Below are positions 46,573 through 55,674 of a DNA stretch of 64,000 nt, piece by piece. Below the pieces are notes generated by a model, which was not told the DNA's origin, did no database searches, and worked only from the letters and a program-made list of their open reading frames with translations. The position numbers and the translations under genes were made by a program. This stretch comes from an uncultured Chryseobacterium sp. GTDB lineage: Bacteria; Bacteroidota; Bacteroidia; Flavobacteriales; Weeksellaceae. Position 1 is the stretch's first letter. Every line of letters begins with the position of its first letter. The stretch spans positions 1 through 64,000 of the forward strand of contig CAJYLH010000035.1 of the NCBI GenBank assembly GCA_913775525.1. The letters are read 5' to 3'.

Positions 46573-46607
46573 TAGTAATACTACGATTTGATGTCGTAAT
46601 TCTACTA
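46573..46607 (-). promoter_or_regulatory. Operator-like twin palindrome upstream of tssD copy 2
   Basis: TAGTA-N4-TACGA (46573-46586), a 7-bp spacer TTTGATG and TCGTA-N4-TACTA (46594-46607). Each palindrome has lost one symmetric base relative to the copy at 55675-55709. Centres are 21 bp apart, two helical turns. See findings. Confidence 0.6.
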
Positions 46608-46745
46608 CTCGTTACAATTAAATACTTAACAAACTGATTTGCAAATAATTAAACAGCACAATCAACAATTAAGTAATGAAACCGCCCACTTTTTTGAACA
46701 AAAGGCGCTTTAAATAAAGCATATTTTACTTACATGCCTAAAAAA

Positions 46746-46766
46746 AACCGGCCATACGATGACCGG
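46746..46766 (-). terminator. Terminator of the lipase-lipoprotein transcript
   Basis: The hairpin ACCGG-C-CAT-ACG-ATG-A-CCGGT has one mismatch and is followed by a T run on the minus strand. Confidence 0.7.
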
Positions 46767-46794
46767 TGATATATTACTTGATATTAATCGTGGC

Positions 46795-47871
46795 TTAACG
46801 ATAAGATTCTTTAAACGTAAAATCACTTTGGTAAACCCTTGTACTGTCGGTTGGTACCGGCTGCTGATTAATCAGCACCTGAAAGCTGTTGTTATCCGGA
46901 GCAATCCTGATATCCATTTTAAAGTCTTTTCCTGCTTTGCTGAACTGTTGGTTGACTTTCTCCCAGTTGAAAAAAGCCCGGCCTTCAAATGCCTGTCCTT
47001 TTCCGGTTTCCCAGAAGAAAGCAATTTCTTTGGGCACCGCACGCTCTTTGACCGGAGGTTTTTCTACCCAGGGACGAAGCATGATTTCTTTTTCTCCGTT
47101 ATAGTATTCGGGCTGTAGCCTGAAGACCTTCAATCCTTTATTTTCTGAACTGATGTGAGGTGCCCAGGCATATCTTTTCTGATAATTCTTCCATTCAGCA
47201 GGTGACGCATCAGGAATAAACATTTTTGCTTTGATCTCCTGCCTGGTCTGGGATATTTCAGAGAACATTTTTTCTGCATATTTTTGGTCGTCCTTAACGA
47301 CCTCAGCCTGAAATTCACCCAACTGTATTTCAACATAGCCGAAACGAAACCATACCACAACCATTCCTTTCGGAGCGAAACCGAACACAAGCGTCCCGAA
47401 TTTGTAATAGGACATCCCGGATTTATTGTATTTTTCATTGTAATCGGGTTCATCTCTGATATTGATGAATTCCTTTAAAGGTTCATCCGAGGACTTTGAT
47501 TCGTCATTTGCGTAGGCTCTCTGAACAAGATCCTGAATTTTCTCTTTGGGAAAGTCTGCTTTAAGATGGTAAAAGGTATCTTCATAATTGGAAAAATAAA
47601 CGATATCCGCACCGATCGGCGTGCCGCCCTGCTCAGTAAATCCTTTCCCGGAATCTCCCCAGGTTCCCGATGAACTGCCATACGGCAAATGGGCCGGAGT
47701 GCCTTCCAGGGTAATGATCTTATCTTCCACCGGGGTAATAAGGTAATTGTTCCATGGATGTGAGATCTGCACACTATAACTCGGCAAAGGCATATCTTTT
47801 TTATTCATATCCTGACAGTTAATAAGCTGGAGCATACCCAGCAGAAAAATAACAATTTTATATCTATCCAT
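46795..47871 (-). CDS. DUF2931-like lipoprotein, candidate immunity to the Tle1 lipase
   Basis: The 358-residue protein has lipobox LINC (Cys19). It contains SHPWNNYLITPVEDKIITL, a central FAPKGMVVVWFRFGYVEIQLGEFQ-type block like the DUF2931 family (quoted here only in part), and a C-terminal domain of unknown type. The gene overlaps the lipase stop region by 8 bp and is its immediate downstream neighbour, the usual place for T6SS immunity genes. Periplasmic lipoproteins are known antidotes of Tle1 lipases. Confidence 0.7.
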   Translation of the reverse strand: MDRYKIVIFLLGMLQLINCQDMNKKDMPLPSYSVQISHPWNNYLITPVEDKIITLEGTPAHLPYGSSSGTWGDSGKGFTEQGGTPIGADIVYFSNYEDTFYHLKADFPKEKIQDLVQRAYANDESKSSDEPLKEFINIRDEPDYNEKYNKSGMSYYKFGTLVFGFAPKGMVVVWFRFGYVEIQLGEFQAEVVKDDQKYAEKMFSEISQTRQEIKAKMFIPDASPAEWKNYQKRYAWAPHISSENKGLKVFRLQPEYYNGEKEIMLRPWVEKPPVKERAVPKEIAFFWETGKGQAFEGRAFFNWEKVNQQFSKAGKDFKMDIRIAPDNNSFQVLINQQPVPTDSTRVYQSDFTFKESYR

Positions 47872-49501
47872 TGAGTATATATCTTTTGCGTTCAGCCAGA
47901 GGCTTTGCTCCGGATACTCTTGGACCCATTCCTATTGAATCCATATTGGCAGACCAATGCAGGTAACGGTTCCTGAGTTTCTTCAGGTCATCGCTGTCCA
48001 GGTTTGAATTCAGGTAAGAATACCGCTTTGATTCAGCAATATACTCACCTGCTGAAGGATTTTTATGGGCATTGTAATCATTGACATACTGGTTTCTCAG
48101 GCTGTTGCACTGAACAATATATCCGCTGGTTAATGTACTGCTGATTCCCTGTATGAAAGCATCTTTGATTTCCTGACGGGACACCAGATTTTCATCGTAC
48201 TTAACATCAAACTGTTTGGAATAATGAACCATGTGATACAGCGAAACCTTACCATACTCATTGGATACGTTTCTTTTTCCCCACAGTTTATATTTAATCA
48301 TGGTAGCCTTGCCGGGAACCACACTGGATTCGATCCATATTTCAGCATCACTGAACCAGCCTTCTTCTATTAAAAGATCCCTGAAACGTTCACATTCCGT
48401 ACTGCTGTTAATCTGCTCATACAAAAGCACTTTTTCCTCCGCATTATCTACATAACCGCCGCCGATATCTGAATGTACACCGGGCAAAGTGAGCTGCAGA
48501 CCGCGGATTCCTGCACTGTCTATATTGGTCAGGCTGAAATTATCCCGGTATTCTTCCGCTGAAGCCAGCTGAAGGACAAAAGATGCATTTCTCACCGCAT
48601 TCAGGCCCAATTGTTTGGAATCGTCATCCACAATGCTGAATCCGAATACGGAAGTTCCTTTATGATTGACCCCGTAAGAGGCTACTGTATCATATAATCC
48701 TACAAAATTAAATCTGATGTTTTTAACTTTCAGGTTTTTGCTGAGCAGGCAGGCCCCGAAATACCCGTATTTGAGCAGCGGTGAATTCGGCTCATTGATG
48801 ATCAGGTATTGCGAAGGCATCGCCTCTGCATCTGATTTCTCATAATACGTAGGCGGGTAGACCATAATTTGCTTATCCGACAATACATCTGATTTTGCCG
48901 TGCTGCTCGCAATATGCAAAAAATGGCGTGCCGCCGCCGCTCCCCTGCTGAATCCGTATACATTAACGGTAAGCACATCAATCGTTTTCCCCGAAAATTT
49001 CATCTGGATGGCCTCTGCTCCTTTTACACAGCCTTTGGTTGCTTTTGCTTTCACTCCCCTTTCATTCATCCCCATTCCTGCCCCACGGATCGGATACCCG
49101 AATGTATCGCCATCCGATTTCATATCCACGGTTCCTATACCTTCGATGTAATATGATACCTGGTTCTGTGCATTGGGATCAATGGCATCATAGCCTTTGG
49201 CTACATTACTGAAGTCATTGGCATAACTTCCTTCAGGAGCAGCCTGACGGCTTCCTGCCTGGGTATTGGTCTTGTTGTTCAGGGTTCCGTCAAAAAACAG
49301 GTTCAGGCTGACATCGATGGTATTCACAGGCTTATCAGCAGGATTGATCGGCTGGGCCTTATTATAGCTTACTCCTGCTTCCGCACCTTTCTGTTCGACG
49401 GTTTCAGCACTGTTATGGCTGATGCCTTCTTTAGCATATGTCCTGTAGTCGCCACCTGTCTGTGTGATGACTTTTCCTTCTACTATATATTCGATGCTCA
49501 T
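47864..49501 (-). CDS. T6SS phospholipase effector, Tle1-type (DUF2235)
   Basis: The 545-residue protein has no signal peptide. The alpha/beta-hydrolase domain starts with VSLNLFFDGTLNN (about 64-76). The nucleophile Ser185 lies in GFSRGAAAARHF, the catalytic Asp in FVGLYDTVASYG, and the His in LPGVHSDIGGGYVDN. This triad layout is that of Tle1 phospholipases delivered to the periplasm of rival cells. It begins 2 bp after vgrG copy 1 and overlaps the lipoprotein gene. Confidence 0.88.
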   Translation of the reverse strand: MSIEYIVEGKVITQTGGDYRTYAKEGISHNSAETVEQKGAEAGVSYNKAQPINPADKPVNTIDVSLNLFFDGTLNNKTNTQAGSRQAAPEGSYANDFSNVAKGYDAIDPNAQNQVSYYIEGIGTVDMKSDGDTFGYPIRGAGMGMNERGVKAKATKGCVKGAEAIQMKFSGKTIDVLTVNVYGFSRGAAAARHFLHIASSTAKSDVLSDKQIMVYPPTYYEKSDAEAMPSQYLIINEPNSPLLKYGYFGACLLSKNLKVKNIRFNFVGLYDTVASYGVNHKGTSVFGFSIVDDDSKQLGLNAVRNASFVLQLASAEEYRDNFSLTNIDSAGIRGLQLTLPGVHSDIGGGYVDNAEEKVLLYEQINSSTECERFRDLLIEEGWFSDAEIWIESSVVPGKATMIKYKLWGKRNVSNEYGKVSLYHMVHYSKQFDVKYDENLVSRQEIKDAFIQGISSTLTSGYIVQCNSLRNQYVNDYNAHKNPSAGEYIAESKRYSYLNSNLDSDDLKKLRNRYLHWSANMDSIGMGPRVSGAKPLAERKRYILNG

Positions 49502-49503
49502 CG

Positions 49504-51441
49504 CTAGTGATTTTTAGATTTCTCTCCACTGTTGTTCTGAACTTCTTTTTCTGCATGGTGTTCCACTTTACCCTGGCTGCTTACTTCCACGCCTTTCATG
49601 CTGGTCACTTTATGTTCTTTTTCACCGTAAACTTCCATATCCCCTTTTACGTAGTGGCTCATTTTACCCACCACATTGGTAAGGAAGTCGGCACCCGTAG
49701 AAAGGTATTTCATAGAGCCAACGCTTTCGGTGTAATTGACCATGATGGTGTCTGATTTATTCATGCCCACATTGGTCGTCATATTCATCCCGACATTGAT
49801 GTTCATATTTTTGCAGTTGAACGTCATAGTCTCGGGTGCCGTAATGGTGATATTGCTCCCTGTAGTATCCAGCTGGATCTCATTGCCGGACTTATCCGTA
49901 ATGATGATGCTTTCATCTTCCGTAAATACGATCCTGTGTCCGCTCCGGGTCTGGATGGATTTCACACGGTTATCAGCACCGCCTCCAAGTCCAACGCCGC
50001 CATGGAACATTCCGCCCATAACAAACGGCCGGTCCGGATGACTGTGGACAAAGTTCACCATTACCTGGTCTCCTACTTCCGGAATCGCTACATATCCCCT
50101 GTTCTGGGTAATCTGATCGGTTCCTCCGGCATCAGGGCTCATCATCCTGATGAAATGTGTAGTATCATTGGTCTGCCAGTCGAACCTCACCTGCACCCTT
50201 CCTTGCCCTTCCGGGTCTGCATTGGAAATAACGGTAGCAATTTGCGGTTCGGCTTTAGGAACCGTATAATCGGGCTTCGGTAAAAATCCTGTATCTGAAG
50301 CAATGCTTTCAAAGCTGCCTTTGTAATGGCCGATGGCATCAATTTCGTGGGAAACTTCCGTAACCATTACCCTGGTAAAATAGGATGTTTCATTGGAATC
50401 AAGCTTTCTCATCTGTACATCTACCACACATCCCGGATGCAGGAACGGCACAGTCGTATTTCCTGAGATGGAAAATACATTAACAGCTTCGCTTCCTGCC
50501 GCACTCCTTTGGGAATGTTCTACATCTACATGGGTAGCGGCCTTGATAGGTGCAACTCTGAGAGCAGGTGTCTTATAGATTCTTTCATTATTCTGATAGG
50601 CCGTTTTTGCCAGATCACTCACATGCTGTACGGGTGTTTCACCTGACGTTAACTTTTCATTCCTGCTGCTGTTGTATCCGTAAAACTGGGGCTTGGTATG
50701 CACAGCTTTCAGTTCTACTTTAACATCGCTGGCACTGCTGCCGTACGTCAGCTTAATGGGTTTGTTCTGGGAAGGAAGTTTCCCGAAATGTAGGACTTCA
50801 CCGTCATAATAAAACTGTTCACCATAAGCTTCCGCCATTCTTGCCAGGTAATTGTAATGCGTTTCGTCATACTGGCTGCTGTAGATAATCTGTGAATAAT
50901 CATTCGCATCGATACTTACATCAAACCGTTCCATGTCGATGCCCTGTTTGATTACTTCATTGGCAATGATGCTCATATTAACGGGCTGTGCACCTCCGAA
51001 ACTCTGGATATGCGGGGCGCCGTCCAGTAAAATGGTCGGACTGTAGCCTGAAAGCACAATATTCCCAAGGCTCATATTTTCCTGGCTGTATGCCACTCCG
51101 GTAATCACCCCTACAAAAGTCCTTTCCGGACTGTTTTCGATATCTTTATAAGAAATGACAGCCGTAAGGCGTTTTCCAAGGAATTTATTCGCTTCATCAA
51201 GCGTATGGGTCTGACGGTTGCCCAAAGCATCATAAGCAAGGGTGAGGGTAAATTCATGGTGCTTTCTGGTGCTTTGTTTCAGTCTGAAATGCTTGTAATA
51301 GCGGATCACCTGCCCTTCCACCACTAAGGAAAGCTTTACCAGCCTGTTGATTCCGTTATGATGGTTTTCCGAAATACCGTCTGCATTTTGTGACGGACGG
51401 AAAGAAGGGTTCTTTACTGTATCTTGTGGCTCTGTTTTCAT
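49504..51441 (-). CDS. tssI: VgrG spike protein, copy 1
   Basis: The 645-residue spike protein has KHFRLKQSTRKHHEFTLTLAYDALG, in parts, and YNYLARMAEAYGEQFYYDGEVLHFG. The OB-fold region is PEGQGRVQVRFDW and YVAIPEVGDQVMVNFVHSHPDRPFVMGGMFHGG (in parts). It ends in a repetitive beta-helix with NMNINVGMNMTTNVGMNKSD. There is no fused toxin domain. The lipase gene follows at once, so this VgrG probably carries it. Confidence 0.94.
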   Translation of the reverse strand: MKTEPQDTVKNPSFRPSQNADGISENHHNGINRLVKLSLVVEGQVIRYYKHFRLKQSTRKHHEFTLTLAYDALGNRQTHTLDEANKFLGKRLTAVISYKDIENSPERTFVGVITGVAYSQENMSLGNIVLSGYSPTILLDGAPHIQSFGGAQPVNMSIIANEVIKQGIDMERFDVSIDANDYSQIIYSSQYDETHYNYLARMAEAYGEQFYYDGEVLHFGKLPSQNKPIKLTYGSSASDVKVELKAVHTKPQFYGYNSSRNEKLTSGETPVQHVSDLAKTAYQNNERIYKTPALRVAPIKAATHVDVEHSQRSAAGSEAVNVFSISGNTTVPFLHPGCVVDVQMRKLDSNETSYFTRVMVTEVSHEIDAIGHYKGSFESIASDTGFLPKPDYTVPKAEPQIATVISNADPEGQGRVQVRFDWQTNDTTHFIRMMSPDAGGTDQITQNRGYVAIPEVGDQVMVNFVHSHPDRPFVMGGMFHGGVGLGGGADNRVKSIQTRSGHRIVFTEDESIIITDKSGNEIQLDTTGSNITITAPETMTFNCKNMNINVGMNMTTNVGMNKSDTIMVNYTESVGSMKYLSTGADFLTNVVGKMSHYVKGDMEVYGEKEHKVTSMKGVEVSSQGKVEHHAEKEVQNNSGEKSKNH

Positions 51442-51472
51442 ATGAAGTAGTGTTTGGATCGGTTGATGGTGA

Positions 51473-52336
51473 CTATTGGGATGCAGGGCTGCTTTCTTTT
51501 ACAGACCGTGAGAGAATCTTATTTTTTCTCATCAGGAAATCGGGCATGAGGTCCATCGGAAGGTAGAATGAACTTTCCCCTTTGCTTCGGAGGGCTTCGT
51601 TGATTCCCGGATTCCAGGTGAGCAGCTGGTCTATATTCACGTGCAGCTCATCTGCAATAACTTTCAGGCTGAATCCTGCATTGATATCGGTTTCCGCAAG
51701 CTCCGGACGGCTGATTTTACTTCCGCCGTTTACAAGGAATACGGTATTCATTCTTGAGGAATTATAATTCGCCAATACGCTTTGCAGCTCACCGGTGGCA
51801 AAGCACGCGTTAAGGTATTTATTGACGTGATTAATGGTTTCATCAGGAAGGTATTTATAGAAAACATGGTATTGTGACGAACCTGCCGCCTGCATTGCTT
51901 TTGCAATATTGCCTTCACCGCAGTTGTACGCAGCCACGACCGTAACCCAGTTATTGTATTTTTTATACAGTTTGGACAGGGAGACAACGGCTGTTTTCGT
52001 GCTTTTGTACAGGTCATTCCGGTTCTGTTCAGAAAGTCCGTACTGATTGGCATGGGAAGTCATGAACTGCCATACTCCCACTGCCCCGGCTCCTGAAATA
52101 ACATTTCTGTTGAAACCGGATTCAATAAGTGCCAGATTTCTCAGGTGACGCGGAAGCCCTTTCTGCGCAAGAGAATATTCTATGAATTTCACAATATCCT
52201 TATTGGCATCGATGATGGTCTTATACCGTCGCACGCTGTTTTCGGATGTATCCGTTGCCGAAAGAAACTGTCCGTATGCAGGCCATGCACATGTCCAAAC
52301 CAGGATTGTTGTGAAAATAATTCTGAAACTGTTCAT
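51473..52336 (-). CDS. MltD-like lytic transglycosylase with LysM domain
   Basis: The 287-residue protein has a signal peptide ending AYGQ. The SLT domain has the catalytic Glu in LALIESGFNRN (about 70), then GAVGVWQFM and VAAYNCGEGNIAKAM. The C-terminal LysM-type repeat (FSLKVIADELHVNIDQLLTWNP) follows at about 215-255. It cuts peptidoglycan glycan strands in the periplasm. Placed between tssH and vgrG, 31 bp before the latter, it probably opens the sacculus for T6SS assembly in the producing cell. Confidence 0.85.
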   Translation of the reverse strand: MNSFRIIFTTILVWTCAWPAYGQFLSATDTSENSVRRYKTIIDANKDIVKFIEYSLAQKGLPRHLRNLALIESGFNRNVISGAGAVGVWQFMTSHANQYGLSEQNRNDLYKSTKTAVVSLSKLYKKYNNWVTVVAAYNCGEGNIAKAMQAAGSSQYHVFYKYLPDETINHVNKYLNACFATGELQSVLANYNSSRMNTVFLVNGGSKISRPELAETDINAGFSLKVIADELHVNIDQLLTWNPGINEALRSKGESSFYLPMDLMPDFLMRKNKILSRSVKESSPASQ

Positions 52337-52409
52337 TCTAAACTATTTAATATATTAAATGGTCATTCTCCCAGGATTTCAATATTCTGTCATCTGCTTA
52401 CGGGTGTCG

Positions 52410-54911
52410 TTACGCTTCCTGCACTTTCCAGCTTACCTGCTGTCCTTCCTCATCCCAGTCTGCACTAATGGCCTGCCCTGCTTTTACTTCTTCCCTTACG
52501 ATCATCTTTGAAATTGGTCTGGCAAGCTGGGCCCTGATTACTCCGGAGATCTGCCTCGCGCCGTATTTGCTGCTGAAGCCTCCCAAGGCAAGGTTTTTCA
52601 CTGCATCATCAGAAATTTCCAGGGTAATGCCCAGACGGTTTAATGAGTTATGCAGGGATTTCAACTGGATGTTGAAGATTCTTTCTGCAATGGATTCCGT
52701 AATCGGTGCAAACGGAATGATCTCTGTAATCCTCGCCAGGAATTCAGGCCGGAACTTTCCGGAACCTGACATGATCTGCATCAATGCTGAAGATTCAGGG
52801 ATCTTACCCTCTTCAAACTGACGTACGATTTCCTCACTTCCGATGTTTGAGGTAAACAGGATAAGCGCATTGCTGAAATCTCCCTCCTTACCGAGCTTAT
52901 CATGGACTTTTCCTTCATCCATGATCTGTAAAAACACATCGAAAACAGAATGATGGGCTTTTTCAATTTCATCAAACAGGACTACCGTATAAGGCTGCTG
53001 TCTGATTTTATTGACCAGCATTCCGCCTTCTTCATACCCCACATATCCCGGAGGCGCCCCGTAAAGGAGTGCAGCTGAGTGTTCTTCTTTAAATTCAGAC
53101 ATATCAAAACGGACCATGGCTTTCTCGTCATTGAAAAGCAGTTCTGCCATGGATTTGGCCAGTTCCGTTTTCCCGGTTCCCGTAGGTCCGAGGAGGAAAA
53201 ATGAACCTATCGGCTGTCCCGGTTTGTTCAGTCCGCTGCGGTTTTCAACAATCGCATCAGAAAGGATTTTCAGGGCATGATCCTGGCCAACAACTCTTTT
53301 CAGAAGCATGGATTCCATATTGAGAAGCTTTTCTTTTTCCTGGGCCTGTATCTTTCCGATCGGGATGTTCGTTTTGGCCGCCATAACGGCAGCCAGCTCC
53401 AGCCGGTCTACTTTTTCTCTCTTTTTTGAAGCATGCTGAAGGAGTTCTTCGTATGTACTGTCAATAACTTTCCTGATCTGCTCCACCGGCATAGAATTGT
53501 CCAGTGCCGGCTGTTCGCTTAACGATCCCCAAAGAATTGGGCTGATCTTATCTCTCAGCAAATTATAGGTCCAGATCAGTTCATCTGCCTGGTCTTTCTC
53601 GTCAGGATATGTTTCCAGCAGCAGGCTTTCGTAACTGTTCTTCCAGCTGTCGAGTTCCTTTTCCGAAAGCTCATCGAGCATCTTAATGGCCGCCATGGTC
53701 CTGTCGAGCAGGTCAATCGCTGCATCCGGCAGCTTTTTACCCTTAGCGTATCTTTTGGCCAGGCGCACACATTCGGGAAGGGCGGTTTTTTCCACTTCTA
53801 TCCCGTGGTGTTTTTTATATCCGTCCAACAGGACATCAATCATTTTGACGCAAGTTTTTTCATCAGGCTCATGAACGGTCAGAACCTCAAAACGCCTGTT
53901 GAATGCCTGCTCAGGCTCGATGATTTTCCTGTACTCTTCCTGTGTAGTCGCTCCGATAACGGTAATTTCCCCTCTCGCCAGTTCAGGCTTCAGGAGATTC
54001 GCAACATTGCCTATGCTTCCTTTAGGATCCAGAAGCGTATGGATCTCATCGATGAAAAGGATGGCCTTTTCTATTTTTTTGCATTCATTAATGATCTTTT
54101 TCAGGCGGTCTTCAATTTCGCCTTTGTAGGAAGTTCCTGCCAGCAAGGCACCGGTATCCAGTTCAAGCAGTGTTGCATTCTTCAGCATTTCCGGAACGTT
54201 GCCTTTGTTGATTTCTATCGCAAACCCTTCTACCAGTGCGGTCTTTCCCACTCCGGGTTCCCCGATAATAATCACATTGGGCTTGCTTCTGCGGCACAGG
54301 ATTTCTACGAGCATTCTCAGCTCCTTGTCACGGCCGATGATATTCTCAAGTTCCCCTTTTTTAGCCTGTGCAGTCCTGTCTACGCAATAGTTTTTAATGG
54401 ATGGGAAAGAGGCTTCGGAAAAATCTGAACCATTGGAAAAAATAGAAGAAAATTCCCCGTTTTCTCCGGCAGCGAAAGGCGTATCTTTCCGGTACAGGTT
54501 AAATACCTCATGTTCCCGCAGTGGCAATGATTTAAGCTGCTGAAGGCTGAAAGCTACCTGAGGCTTTACAATAGCCGTAAGGATGCAGACCGGAGTGATT
54601 TCATCCAGTCCCAGTTTCAGGCGGATATCGTCTGCCTCTTCCACGATACGGTCAACCGTTTCATCCTGTCCGGCTTCATCCGGAAGATGAGTGGTTTTAG
54701 GATAGTCTTCAATGCGCACATCCGCCCATTCGTAAAAATAGCCCGGATCCTTATCTATGCTTTTTAAAAATTCATTTAAACCGATATCCTTGTGCATCAA
54801 AGCCTGCAGGATATGCGGCGCGCCATAAGTGGCATTATAATTTTCTCTTGCAATAGACTGCGCAATATGAAAAAGCTGCTTTACCGTTTCGTTGGTGACC
54901 AGTACTCCCAT
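52410..54911 (-). CDS. tssH: T6SS sheath-recycling ATPase TssH/ClpV
   Basis: The 833-residue ClpB-like AAA+ protein has an N-domain (residues 1-140), a first ATPase domain with GEPGVGKTA (217-225) and AILFIDEIHTLL, and a middle coiled region. The second ATPase domain has GPTGTGKTE (near 580), a Walker B VVLFDEIEKAH and the pore loop GYVGYEEGG. TssH disassembles contracted sheaths. Embedding in the tssD-vgrG run favours TssH over a housekeeping ClpB. Confidence 0.9.
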   Translation of the reverse strand: MGVLVTNETVKQLFHIAQSIARENYNATYGAPHILQALMHKDIGLNEFLKSIDKDPGYFYEWADVRIEDYPKTTHLPDEAGQDETVDRIVEEADDIRLKLGLDEITPVCILTAIVKPQVAFSLQQLKSLPLREHEVFNLYRKDTPFAAGENGEFSSIFSNGSDFSEASFPSIKNYCVDRTAQAKKGELENIIGRDKELRMLVEILCRRSKPNVIIIGEPGVGKTALVEGFAIEINKGNVPEMLKNATLLELDTGALLAGTSYKGEIEDRLKKIINECKKIEKAILFIDEIHTLLDPKGSIGNVANLLKPELARGEITVIGATTQEEYRKIIEPEQAFNRRFEVLTVHEPDEKTCVKMIDVLLDGYKKHHGIEVEKTALPECVRLAKRYAKGKKLPDAAIDLLDRTMAAIKMLDELSEKELDSWKNSYESLLLETYPDEKDQADELIWTYNLLRDKISPILWGSLSEQPALDNSMPVEQIRKVIDSTYEELLQHASKKREKVDRLELAAVMAAKTNIPIGKIQAQEKEKLLNMESMLLKRVVGQDHALKILSDAIVENRSGLNKPGQPIGSFFLLGPTGTGKTELAKSMAELLFNDEKAMVRFDMSEFKEEHSAALLYGAPPGYVGYEEGGMLVNKIRQQPYTVVLFDEIEKAHHSVFDVFLQIMDEGKVHDKLGKEGDFSNALILFTSNIGSEEIVRQFEEGKIPESSALMQIMSGSGKFRPEFLARITEIIPFAPITESIAERIFNIQLKSLHNSLNRLGITLEISDDAVKNLALGGFSSKYGARQISGVIRAQLARPISKMIVREEVKAGQAISADWDEEGQQVSWKVQEA

Positions 54912-55118
54912 GTTGTATTTTTTTCAATTAATGTTATTTGATTTGGTGGTGGTTAGAATTACTTTGCCATTACAGCAGCATCATTCTTAATCAATTAAAA
55001 AAGTTTAATTCTTTTACTAAGATATTAGTTTTTTTCAGAACATAAAAATTTATGTCTTAAGGATATGAGGGAACATCAATATTCTCAGCATAACAAAACA
55101 TAACACGAATTAAACGGA

Positions 55119-55143
55119 AAAGACTGCCTTTGAGACAGTCTTT
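55119..55143 (-). terminator. Terminator of tssD copy 1
   Basis: An 8-bp stem, AAAGACTG with CAGTCTTT (loop of 9), is followed by TTTTCC on the minus strand. It separates the highly expressed tube gene from tssH. Confidence 0.7.
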
Positions 55144-55167
55144 GTATCTTATAAGTATTCCTTATCG

Positions 55168-55569
55168 TTAAATTGGCCAGATGCCATCGTAAGCGGAGTT
55201 ACCGTAATTGATTTTTTCTGCACTGACCACGAAGCTGATCAGCATGTTGTTGCTGTCTATAGCATCAAAGTCCACTTCGTGCTGGATGACATATCCGTTC
55301 TCCCAGTTCAGGGTAATCAGGGTACCTTCCTCATGGGATTTGTTGAATGTAATTTCCCCCGAAGTAGGTTTATATTTTCCGTTCAGCAGGCTTTCCAGAA
55401 TGTCTGATTTCTCAGTAGCTTCCACCGTCAATTTGATAATGGCATTGGAAGGATCTGAGGCTACTCTTCCGGATACATCCGTAGATCTGGAAACACTGTA
55501 GTTCAGCTTTAATAATTTCTGACCTTCCCCACCGTTGAATTTTAAGATTCCTCTTGAATTGTTTGCCAT
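55168..55569 (-). CDS. tssD: T6SS tube protein TssD (Hcp), copy 1
   Basis: The 133-residue Hcp is nearly identical to copy 2 and ends SAYDGIWPI. Differences in the body are conservative (for example ATEKSD for ATEQSD, AIDSNN for AIDTNN), implying recent duplication or gene conversion. It is a single-gene transcript with its own -7 box and terminator. Confidence 0.95.
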   Translation of the reverse strand: MANNSRGILKFNGGEGQKLLKLNYSVSRSTDVSGRVASDPSNAIIKLTVEATEKSDILESLLNGKYKPTSGEITFNKSHEEGTLITLNWENGYVIQHEVDFDAIDSNNMLISFVVSAEKINYGNSAYDGIWPI

Positions 55570-55571
55570 AA

Positions 55572-55593
55572 TTGTAAATTTTAATCGTTAATA
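55572..55593 (-). promoter_or_regulatory. Conserved 22-nt leader block of tssD copy 1
   Basis: Identical to 46464-46485, ending two bases before the start codon. Confidence 0.6.
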
Positions 55594-55616
55594 CTGTTTA
55601 TTCGATGATTCTTATA

Positions 55617-55624
55617 CAAAGATA
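55617..55624 (-). promoter_or_regulatory. Candidate -7 box of tssD copy 1
   Basis: TATCTTTG on the minus strand lies 47 bp upstream of the ATG. No TTG is seen at -33, consistent with dependence on an activator bound upstream. Confidence 0.5.
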
Positions 55625-55674
55625 AATCAGCGGATTTTTTTTCGGAAATTTTTAAAATTATTTTTTAAATTTTG

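Larger units (their letters stand above)
46461..46794. other. Regulatory intergenic region of tssD copy 2
   Basis: The 334 bp contain, in order, the leader block, the -7 box, the twin palindrome and the terminator of the upstream lipoprotein gene. The stretch 46608-46744 is AT-rich with nothing recognised. Confidence 0.6.

Noticed and set aside
52410-54911. Housekeeping ClpB disaggregase
   Set aside because: The shorter middle region and the position inside the T6SS run favour TssH, although a whole-genome check for a separate clpB would settle it.
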